A stretch of DNA of 64,000 bases from Leifsonia sp. NPDC080035. Its GTDB lineage: Bacteria > Actinomycetota > Actinomycetes > Actinomycetales > Microbacteriaceae. Made by a program: the position numbers and the translations under genes. Where the stretch lies: NCBI RefSeq assembly GCF_040050925.1, contig NZ_CP157390.1, forward strand, positions 1,178,001 to 1,242,000. The letters run 5' to 3'. The notes beneath the pieces are model-generated. The model saw nothing but the letters and a program-made list of their open reading frames with translations. It had not been told where the DNA came from and did not search any database. Within the stretch, counting starts at the first letter, position 1. Each line of letters begins with the position of its first letter. Positions 57,826 through 64,000 of the stretch are shown here, piece by piece.

Positions 57826-58386
57826 GTGAACATCGAAGAGGATGGACGCCCCTCCGTACCCGATCACGTGCGTGAGGTCATCGGTGAACTCGAGGCGGGA
57901 CGGAACCGGTGCATGACGCACGGGGCGGCACTGTCGCGCTGGTCCTACTTCTGGAGCGTGGTGCTGGTGGCCATCGGTGCGCTCGTCGCGGCCCAGGGCG
58001 CCTTCGTGAAGATCTCCGGAAACGCCGGGTGGGTGACCATCGTGTTCATCGTGCTGGGCGTGATCACGTCGGCGGGCACCGGGTTCAACTCGTACTTCAA
58101 ACCGGGCGAACGATCGCCGAAGCTCACGCGGGTCGGCCTGGACTACGAGCGGAGCCTCACCGCACTGACCAGGCGGCTCGAGAAGGCGGAACGAGGTCTC
58201 GACCCGAAGGCGTCGAAGAGCGTCTCGCGCTACACGGCGACGATGGATGTGCTGCTCTCCGACGCGGACGCCGAGCTCGACCGCCTGCAGCGGGAGGAAC
58301 TCGCCGTCTACGTCGCCGGCCCGACCCGGCTGAAGAGGTCGGTCGCCGCGCGGGTGCGAGCCGAGAAGCACCGGTCGACGCGCTGA
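57826..58386 (+). CDS. Two-helix membrane protein, SLATT-like
   Basis: A 186-residue protein with a hydrophilic N-terminus, two close membrane helices (FWSVVLVAIGALVAAQGAF and WVTIVFIVLGVITSAGTGF) and a long C-terminal helical part. This layout resembles SLATT/DUF4231 2-TM proteins, which can be pore-forming effectors in nucleotide-signal defence. No SMODS or SLOG gene is adjacent, so the role is unknown. TACCAT lies 7 nt before GTG 57826 with no ribosome site, so translation is probably leaderless. Confidence 0.7.
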   Translation: MNIEEDGRPSVPDHVREVIGELEAGRNRCMTHGAALSRWSYFWSVVLVAIGALVAAQGAFVKISGNAGWVTIVFIVLGVITSAGTGFNSYFKPGERSPKLTRVGLDYERSLTALTRRLEKAERGLDPKASKSVSRYTATMDVLLSDADAELDRLQREELAVYVAGPTRLKRSVAARVRAEKHRSTR

Positions 58387-58417
58387 CGCGACCGCTGGAG
58401 CGGGCGGGCGCGGCCGG

Positions 58418-58470
58418 AGGGGACGCGACAGGCCGCGTCGGCGGACGGCCAACGGCGTGTCGCGACCCCT
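58418..58470. repeat. Dispersed palindrome, copy 2
   Basis: Arms 58418-58434 and 58454-58470 match at 15 of 17 positions; the right arm is GGCGTGTCGCGACCCCT. It lies between the convergent 2-TM gene and VOC gene and could act as a terminator. Confidence 0.7.
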
Positions 58471-58513
58471 GAACGGCCCGGGCGGCCCCGGCGGACGAGG
58501 CCCGGCCACCGGC

Positions 58514-58921
58514 CTAGCCGGCGATGTCCAGCACCCAGGTGATGCCGAAGCGATCGGTGAGCTGGCCGTACAGCGGCGCCCACTGCGCAGGGCCGAGCGG
58601 CTGTTTCACGGTCGCGCCGTCGGCGAGCGCGTCCCAGTAGCGCTGCAGCTCCCCCGCGTCCTCGCCGCGCACGGAGACGAAGAACGGGTCCTGGCCGCGC
58701 TCCAGCGGCAGCTGCGGGTAGACGTCGTACGCCATGATGTGGAAGCCCGCGTCGGAGACGACCTCGCCCCAGACGACGTGGTCGGCGGTCGCCGGGTCCG
58801 GGATCCCCATGTCGGCGTAGCTCGCGATGGTGACCCGGCCGCCGAAGACGGACCGGTAGAACTCGAGCGCCGCGCGCGCGTCGCCGCGGAAGTTCAGGTG
58901 GGTGGTGACGGTGATGGACAC
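58514..58921 (-). CDS. VOC-superfamily protein (PhnB-like)
   Basis: A 135-residue protein: HLNFRGDARAALEFYRSVFGG at the start (read in part), DHVVWGEV, then WAPLYGQLTDRFGITWVLDI. These are PhnB/3-demethylubiquinone-methyltransferase-like motifs of the glyoxalase fold. The start is GTG 58921 after GAGGA. It is divergent from the WYL regulator, a frequent pairing, and is its likely target. Confidence 0.92.
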   Translation of the reverse strand: MSITVTTHLNFRGDARAALEFYRSVFGGRVTIASYADMGIPDPATADHVVWGEVVSDAGFHIMAYDVYPQLPLERGQDPFFVSVRGEDAGELQRYWDALADGATVKQPLGPAQWAPLYGQLTDRFGITWVLDIAG

Positions 58922-59029
58922 GGGGTCCTCCTCTGGTTCGGTTGCGGCCGGGCGGGTCCGCCGGTCGTGAGACGAGCCTCTCGCCAGTAGCGGCCAGAGC
59001 GCGTCCGCTACTCGAGGCAGAATGGACGC

Positions 59030-60076
59030 ATGGCCGGATCGCCCTCGCGGATGCTGACACTGCTGTCGCTGCTGCAGACGCGCAGGGACTGGCCGGGTCC
59101 GGTGCTCGCCGAACGTCTCGACGTGAGCGACCGGACGCTGCGGCGCGACGTCGGCCGGCTCCGCGAACTGGGCTACCGGATCACGGCGATCAAGGGTCCC
59201 GACGGGGGCTACCGGCTGGATGCCGGGACGCAGCTGCCGCCGCTGCTCTTCGACGACGAGCAGGCCGTGGCGCTCGCGCTGGCGCTGCAGACGGCGGCCT
59301 CGGCGGGGACGGCGGAGTCGGACGGCGCTCTCCGCGCGCTCGCCACCGTGCGCCAGCTGCTGCCGGGCCACCTGCGCAACCGCATTGACGGCGTGAGCGT
59401 CGTCAGCGTGTCCTCCACGCGGGCGGCGCCGCCGCCTCCGGACGTCGTGGTCGCCGTGAGCGCCGCGGTCGAGGCGCACCAGGTGCTGCGGTTCGACTAC
59501 CTGTCGTCCGGGCGCGCGACCGGCGACGCCGTGCGGCACCGCGTCGAGCCGCACGGCGTCGGCTTCAGCGGCGGCCGCTGGTACCTCGTCGCCTGGGAGC
59601 CGGACCTCGGCGACTGGCGGGTGTTCCGCCTCGACCGGATGACGCCGCGGCTCCCCGCCGGGCCGCGCTTCGAGCGCCGCGAGCTGCCGGGCGGCGGGGT
59701 GCGGGACTTTCTCGACGCGCGCTTCCGCGGCTCCGAGCGCGCCGGGGTGTGGCCCTGCGTCGGCGAGGCGGTGCTCGCCCTGCCCGCGCGGGCGGTCGCA
59801 CCCTTCGTCGAGGAGGGGACGGTCGAGGAGCTGGGCCCGGACCGGTGCCGGCTGACCATCGGCTCCTGGTCGTGGCCGGCGCTTGCCGCAGCCCTCGGCC
59901 GCTTCGACGCCGCGATCACGGCGGCGGCGCCGGCGGAGCTGCGGGAGGCGTTCCTGCTTCTGGCCGGCCGGTTCGAGCGCGCAGGGTCGGAATCGGAGGA
60001 CGGGGAGGAGGCTCCCGCTACGACGCCGAGGCCGTCAGCAGGCGCGCGTCCCCGACGGTCAGCTCCCGGTCGCTGA
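59030..60076 (+). CDS. WYL-domain regulator (YafY type)
   Basis: A 348-residue regulator. The N-terminal HTH_11 has LLQTRRDWPGPVLAERLDVSDRTLRRDVGRLRELGY (read as LAERLDVSDRTLRRDV). The WYL domain has GGRWYLVAWEPDLGDWRVFRLDRM (read as RWYLVAW). The last 40 residues are Pro/Arg-rich and overlap the convergent oxidoreductase gene by 59 bp. No Shine-Dalgarno precedes ATG 59030, so it may be leaderless. Confidence 0.93.
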   Translation: MAGSPSRMLTLLSLLQTRRDWPGPVLAERLDVSDRTLRRDVGRLRELGYRITAIKGPDGGYRLDAGTQLPPLLFDDEQAVALALALQTAASAGTAESDGALRALATVRQLLPGHLRNRIDGVSVVSVSSTRAAPPPPDVVVAVSAAVEAHQVLRFDYLSSGRATGDAVRHRVEPHGVGFSGGRWYLVAWEPDLGDWRVFRLDRMTPRLPAGPRFERRELPGGGVRDFLDARFRGSERAGVWPCVGEAVLALPARAVAPFVEEGTVEELGPDRCRLTIGSWSWPALAAALGRFDAAITAAAPAELREAFLLLAGRFERAGSESEDGEEAPATTPRPSAGARPRRSAPGR

Positions 60077-62039
60077 CCACCACGGCGAGGGTGCGCGTCA
60101 CCGGAGCGCCCGGTCCGATCCGCAGCGGGGCGTCCCACGCCAGCGCCGACCCGACGCCGGGATACTCCGCGACCCGGACGAACCAGGGGTCGTCCGCCTC
60201 GGAGGGAGCCCCGAACAGCACGCTCCGCCGCGCTCCGTCGAGGACGGACGTCCAGAGCAGCCACGGCGCGCGGACGCCGTTCACCGCCGACTCGCCCTGC
60301 GCATCCCGCGTCCGCACATCGACGTCGGCGGACGGCGCGAACCGCCAGAAGAAGCCGCCGTAGCCGGCATCGGGCCGGCCAAGCGAGCCCGGGCTGTCGA
60401 GCGTCACCGGGCCGCCTGCAGCGTGCAGCTCGAAGCGCAGCCCGAGCCGCCACGTGTCGCCGTCGATCGCCTCCCAGGTCCACGTGCGGCTCTCGTGCAC
60501 CAGGGGCGAGCCGTCCGCGCCGAGCCACTCGAGCCGTTCGCGCACGGTGCCGGGCGCGTTCTCCCCGGCCAGGATCCGGATGCGTCCGTGGGTCCGGCCC
60601 CAGCGGTAGCCGCCCGCGCTCGGCCGGTAGTCCGGCCCGCCCCACAGGTTCGCGGCAGGGCCGTCCACCCGCACGCTCGGCATGGCGACGCCGGCGCCGA
60701 GGTGCCACGGATGATCGAGCGGAAAGGCGTCCGTCAGCACCGCCCCCGCACGCGTGCGCACCGGGTGCAGGTACGGCCGCGGCGAGAGGGAGGCGGCGAG
60801 CGCCTCTCCGGTGCGGAGCACCGCGACCGCGTCCCTCCCCGCGTCCTCGCCGACGGCGAACGCCGCACCCGCCGGCTCGGCACCGTCCCGTCCGTCGACC
60901 GCCCAGGGCAGCCCCAGCTCGGTGAACGTCGCCTCGGCGGCGCACGCGCGGGCGATCGCCTCGGCGACCCCGGGGATCACGATGCGCTCGTCCGCTCCCC
61001 AACCGACGCTCTCGACGAACCGCTCCGGGATGGGATGCGGCTCCGCAGCGGTGCGAATCGCCTCCAGCACCGCCATGTAGCCTTCCGTGTCGCCGAGGGC
61101 GCAGAGCAGCTCGGCACCGTGCTCGCGCGCGTCGAGCAGGTTCTCGAGCAGGTCGGTGCGGCCGAATCGCTCGACACGATCTCCGCCGTGCGCATCCACG
61201 ATCCGCACCTCGTCGATCACGTAGGAGAAGGTGGCCGTCGCCTCGGAGCCGTGGATCGTCACGAACGGCTCGGCCTCGTTGTCCGGGCCGCAGAGCGTCA
61301 GCGCGCAGGTGACGTCCGGCTGCGGAGCCGGTCGTCGCAGCCGCACCACGGTGGTGTCGTCGCTCTCGACGGGGTTGGCGCGGTGCAGGTCCACGTCGAT
61401 CCAGTCCACGACGCCCGGGTCCTGGGCGCCGGCGACCGTCATCGCCGTGATGACCGCGTGGGCGAACGCGTTGGTGGCGACACCGTCCACGACGTCGATG
61501 CCGTCCAGCGTGCGCCTGCCGGCCCAGCGCGAACGCGTGAAGTAGCCGTGGCTGCGCGACCAGACGCCGGCGGCGGTGACGGCGCGCACGTCGCCGAACG
61601 CGCCGTCAGCGAGCGCCGACCGCAGCCACGGCACGGCGTGGGAGCCGAGGCTCTGGAAGCCGACCTGGACGAGCCTGCCGGCCGCCGCCGCTGCCGCGCT
61701 CAGCCGCTCGAACTGGGCGAGGGAGGTGACCGGCGGCTTCTCCAGGTAGAGGTCGGCGCCGGAGGCGAGCACCCGCTCCGCGAGCTCCAGGTGGGTGTGC
61801 AGCGGGGTGGACACGATGACGACGTCGAGGTCGCGCTCGGCCGCGAGCAGCGCATCCAGGTCGGCGTGGACATGCACGTCGGCGGCGAGCTCGCCCGGTG
61901 CGAACGGAGCGGGCTCGGCCACGGCGACGAGCCTCGCGCGGCCGAGCCCGGCGAGGCGGGCGAGGTTGCGGCGGTGGATCTCGCCGAAGCCGTGCGCACC
62001 GACGAGTGCGACGCGTGCCGGACCGGTGCCTTCGCTCAC
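60018..62039 (-). CDS. Gfo/Idh/MocA oxidoreductase fused to DUF6807 (PmoA-like)
   Basis: A 673-residue fusion. Residues 1-370 are a Gfo/Idh/MocA dehydrogenase: VALVGAHGFGEIHRRNL binds NAD(P), and DLYLEKPPVTS has the catalytic Lys. Residues 390-673 are a DUF6807 domain: YLHPVRTRAGAVLTDAFPLDHPWHLG (read as YLHPV and DHPWHLG), WGGPDYR and FFWRF. DUF6807 often accompanies sugar oxidoreductases, where it may act on a sugar derivative. GGAGG precedes GTG 62039. It follows the MHS permease gene by 26 bp, so permease and enzyme form an operon. Confidence 0.9.
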   Translation of the reverse strand: MSEGTGPARVALVGAHGFGEIHRRNLARLAGLGRARLVAVAEPAPFAPGELAADVHVHADLDALLAAERDLDVVIVSTPLHTHLELAERVLASGADLYLEKPPVTSLAQFERLSAAAAAAGRLVQVGFQSLGSHAVPWLRSALADGAFGDVRAVTAAGVWSRSHGYFTRSRWAGRRTLDGIDVVDGVATNAFAHAVITAMTVAGAQDPGVVDWIDVDLHRANPVESDDTTVVRLRRPAPQPDVTCALTLCGPDNEAEPFVTIHGSEATATFSYVIDEVRIVDAHGGDRVERFGRTDLLENLLDAREHGAELLCALGDTEGYMAVLEAIRTAAEPHPIPERFVESVGWGADERIVIPGVAEAIARACAAEATFTELGLPWAVDGRDGAEPAGAAFAVGEDAGRDAVAVLRTGEALAASLSPRPYLHPVRTRAGAVLTDAFPLDHPWHLGAGVAMPSVRVDGPAANLWGGPDYRPSAGGYRWGRTHGRIRILAGENAPGTVRERLEWLGADGSPLVHESRTWTWEAIDGDTWRLGLRFELHAAGGPVTLDSPGSLGRPDAGYGGFFWRFAPSADVDVRTRDAQGESAVNGVRAPWLLWTSVLDGARRSVLFGAPSEADDPWFVRVAEYPGVGSALAWDAPLRIGPGAPVTRTLAVVVSDRELTVGDARLLTASAS

Positions 62040-62065
62040 GGCCACTTCCTCCCGTCGCATCCCGC

Positions 62066-63442
62066 TCAGGCCTGGCGGGTGCGCGCCTCTCCGCGCTCGG
62101 CTCGCTGCCGCTTCGCCGGCACCTGCTCGAGCTCGTCGAGCGCCAGCTTGGCCGTCTCGCGCGAACGCCAGGCGGCGAAGGCCGAGATCAGCGAGAACAC
62201 CAGCGTCAGCGCGCCGATGACCAGCGGCACCGATGCGCTCCCGGGAGGGGCGATCGCGGTGAAGATGCTGGGCAGGAACCCGGTGAGGAACAGCGCGATG
62301 TTCTGCGACACCGCGAAACCGGTCACGCGCGTGCGGGTGGGGAACAGCTCCTGGAAGAAGCTCGCGAAGGTCGCGTTCCACATCTGGTACAGGATGCCGA
62401 AGATCAGGATCGCCAGCAGGATCGTCAGCGGCACGTTGTTCGATCCGACCACGAACAGGTAGGCGAAGGAGAGGATGCCCGCGCTCAGCGGTCCGAAGAT
62501 CATCAGCGGGCGCCGGCCGATGCGGTCGGAGAGCCGGCCGAAGAACGGGATCAGGATGATCGCTACGATGTTCGCGATGACGGGGATCCACAGGTACACC
62601 GACGGGCTCATCTTCACCCCGTACGCCGGCTGGGTCGCGTAGGCGGTGCCGAAGACGACCACGGTGACGCCGATCACGTTGGCGAGGCCCATGCACACCG
62701 CGCGGAACACCGTGCCGCCGTTCTCGCGGAACAGCTGCGCGACGGGGACACGCGGAACCCGCGCCTCCTTCGCCTCCCGGCGGAAGGCGGGCGTCTCCTC
62801 GACGCGGCTGCGGATGATCAGCCCGGCGACGATGACGACGACGCTCAGCAGGAACGGGATGCGCCATCCCCACGCCTGGAAGGCCGCGGGCGAGAGGTAG
62901 GTCGACAGCGGGATGAAACTCGCCGAGGCGAGGATGCTGCCGGCCTGGGTGCCCTGCAGGCTGAAGCTGGTGAGGAATCCGCGCCTGCCTTCCGGCGCGT
63001 GCTCGACGATCATCGCGCTGGCGCCGCCGAGCTCGCCGGCGACTGCGAAGCCCTGGATGAGCCGCAGTACGACCAGCAGGATCGGCGCGAGCACGCCGAC
63101 CTGCCCGTACGTCGGCAGCAGGCCGACCAGCAGCGTCGAGATGCCCATCACCATCATCGCCAGCACCAGGATGCGCTTGCGTCCGTACTTGTCGCCGAAG
63201 TTGCCGAGCACGAACGCGCCGAGCGGCCGGGCGACGTAGCCGACCCCGTAGGTCGCGAGGGAGGCGATCAGGGCGACCGCCGGGCTCTCGCTCGGGAAGA
63301 AGACCTGCGGGAACACCAGCGCGGCCGCTGCTGCGTAGATGGAGAAGTCGTAGTACTCGAGAGCGCTGCCGACCCATCCGCTCATGGCGGCGCGCCGCGG
63401 CATCCGCCTGGCCTCCGCCGAGGTCACGTCTTCGGACATCAT
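62066..63442 (-). CDS. MFS permease, metabolite:H+ symporter (MHS) family
   Basis: A 458-residue transporter with 12 predicted helices. GWVGSALEYYDFSIYA at helix 1, GNFGDKYGRKRILV (motif A), RLIQGFAVAGELGGASAMIVEHAP (read in part) and ASFFQELFPTRTRVTGFAVSQN are MHS signatures (ProP/ShiA/KgtP). Such proteins import organic acids, sugar acids or osmolytes. Two LacI-type palindromes lie upstream, so the operon is probably under a LacI repressor not in this window. Confidence 0.92.
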   Translation of the reverse strand: MMSEDVTSAEARRMPRRAAMSGWVGSALEYYDFSIYAAAAALVFPQVFFPSESPAVALIASLATYGVGYVARPLGAFVLGNFGDKYGRKRILVLAMMVMGISTLLVGLLPTYGQVGVLAPILLVVLRLIQGFAVAGELGGASAMIVEHAPEGRRGFLTSFSLQGTQAGSILASASFIPLSTYLSPAAFQAWGWRIPFLLSVVVIVAGLIIRSRVEETPAFRREAKEARVPRVPVAQLFRENGGTVFRAVCMGLANVIGVTVVVFGTAYATQPAYGVKMSPSVYLWIPVIANIVAIILIPFFGRLSDRIGRRPLMIFGPLSAGILSFAYLFVVGSNNVPLTILLAILIFGILYQMWNATFASFFQELFPTRTRVTGFAVSQNIALFLTGFLPSIFTAIAPPGSASVPLVIGALTLVFSLISAFAAWRSRETAKLALDELEQVPAKRQRAERGEARTRQA

Positions 63443-63471
63443 CGTCTCCTGTCGTCGTCGACTGTACGTGG

Positions 63472-63485
63472 GGTAAGCGCTTTCC
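63472..63485. promoter_or_regulatory. LacI-type operator 1 of the MHS permease operon
   Basis: GGTAAGCGCTTTCC, symmetric except one pair, centred on AGCGCT, 30 bp upstream of the permease start. Confidence 0.7.
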
Positions 63486-63511
63486 AGAACGCCTGCGGTC
63501 GATGGTAGCCG

Positions 63512-63523
63512 TGAATCGATTCA
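63512..63523. promoter_or_regulatory. LacI-type operator 2 of the MHS permease operon
   Basis: TGAATCGATTCA, a perfect 12-bp palindrome with central CG, 40 bp from operator 1. The two differ in core sequence, so two regulators are possible. Confidence 0.65.
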
Positions 63524-63558
63524 ACGTCAACACATCGCCCACGCGCAGACTGGTCGAC

Positions 63559-63613
63559 GACCGGTCGCGACCTGCCGTCACGGCGCCGTCGACGCGGCGT
63601 GTCGCGACCGGTC
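63559..63613. repeat. Dispersed palindrome, copy 3
   Basis: Arms 63559-63576 and 63596-63613 match at 16 of 18 positions. GGCGTGTCGCGACC in the right arm is shared with copies 1 and 2. It covers the stop and last codons of the lipoprotein gene at 63578. Confidence 0.7.
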
Positions 63614-63940
63614 ACCGAGGCTCAGAGTGACGACCCGGCCGACGCGGGCGGTGCTGCCGCCGGCCGGATCCTCGCGCACGACCAGACGCGACGGCGACGC
63701 GCTCACGGGATCGCCGCGTTCGCCGACGAACACGACGCGGTACCCGGCCGACCTCAGGATGCGGCCCGCAAGATCCGCGGGCTTCCCGACGACGTCAAGC
63801 AAGGCCCGTTCCGGCTCCGCGCGGGGCGGCGCGGCGACCGCGCATCCGGCCAGCCCGCCGCTCAGTCCGGCGCCGACCGCCACCAGCACCGCGGCCGCCG
63901 CCGCGCGCCGCACAGCCGCCGAGAACTCCATGCCGCGCAT
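63578..63940 (-). CDS. Small lipoprotein with PASTA-like domain
   Basis: A 120-residue protein. A lipoprotein signal ends in GGLAGC (Cys33). The mature part LLDVVGKPADLAGRILRSAGYRVVFVG, VVREDPAGGS and VVTLSLG (each read in part) fits one PASTA fold, as in penicillin-binding proteins and Ser/Thr kinases. Function unknown. The start is ATG 63940 or 63931; no clear ribosome site. The C-terminal tail is encoded in a dispersed palindrome, so it may be a late addition. Positions 63941-64000 show no feature. Confidence 0.7.
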   Translation of the reverse strand: MRGMEFSAAVRRAAAAAVLVAVGAGLSGGLAGCAVAAPPRAEPERALLDVVGKPADLAGRILRSAGYRVVFVGERGDPVSASPSRLVVREDPAGGSTARVGRVVTLSLGDRSRHAASTAP

Positions 63941-64000
63941 TCAGCGTCCCGGCCGCGCCGACCCTCAACCCCCTTGCGCAGCGGGCGAGACGGGGATTGC

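Noticed and set aside
62040..63581. Minus-strand extension of the oxidoreductase frame over the MHS permease
   Set aside because: It is an out-of-frame shadow of the permease gene; the Rossmann motif begins at GTG 62039 after GGAGG.

Overview
This window is chromosomal DNA of a high-GC actinobacterium. Base composition, frequent GTG starts, leaderless promoters (TANNNT about 7 nt before the start codon) and the protein families point to Microbacteriaceae, probably Leifsonia or a close relative. The genus is an inference, since no rRNA or ribosomal protein gene is present. Gene order is dense, with many ATGA/GTGA overlaps and many regulator-target pairs with visible palindromic operators. All statements rest on reading the sequence; no database search was run.

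Layout. 1-9608: carbohydrate uptake. A partial sugar-binding lipoprotein and a LacI repressor share operators; a six-gene operon encodes a dipeptide-type ABC transporter plus a GH3 beta-glycosidase, facing a TetR gene. 9609-20986: a biliverdin-type phytochrome diguanylate cyclase, a LacI gene broken by an in-frame TAG next to an NCS1 permease/amidohydrolase operon, and small TetR/SDR and ArsR/AHSA1 regulator-target pairs. 21045-25863: tRNA-Gly(CCC) followed by an AT-richer accessory island with a truncated nuclease, a zinc-ribbon remnant, a two-gene nucleotidyltransferase/unknown operon and a divergent TOPRIM protein. Related short repeats lie at both island ends. This is the best candidate here for an undescribed, possibly defensive, system.

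25858-35617: hydrolases, esterase, MFS exporter, aldehyde dehydrogenase, flavoprotein and NmrA-like SDR. Five exact copies of GTCAC-N16-CGGTC, four of them correctly placed and oriented before genes, suggest an ECF sigma (ECF41-like) regulon whose sigma gene is not in the window. 35656-42434: GNAT, MarR/hydrolase pair, a 2-oxoacid dehydrogenase E1a-E1b-E2 operon (no E3) facing a TetR/beta-hydroxyacid dehydrogenase operon across a palindrome. 42447-45552: TPP riboswitch and thiM-thiE-thiD/tenA thiamin salvage operon.

45458-64000: MocR regulator and target SDR, thioesterase, CGNR regulator with LysE exporter, TetR with GH78 rhamnosidase and an operon of secreted hydrolase and MFS permease, DUF2207 and 2-TM proteins, VOC/WYL pair, a Gfo/Idh-DUF6807 fusion with an MHS-family permease under LacI-type operators, and a PASTA-like lipoprotein. 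Three copies of a short palindromic element lie in intergenic or terminal DNA of this last part.
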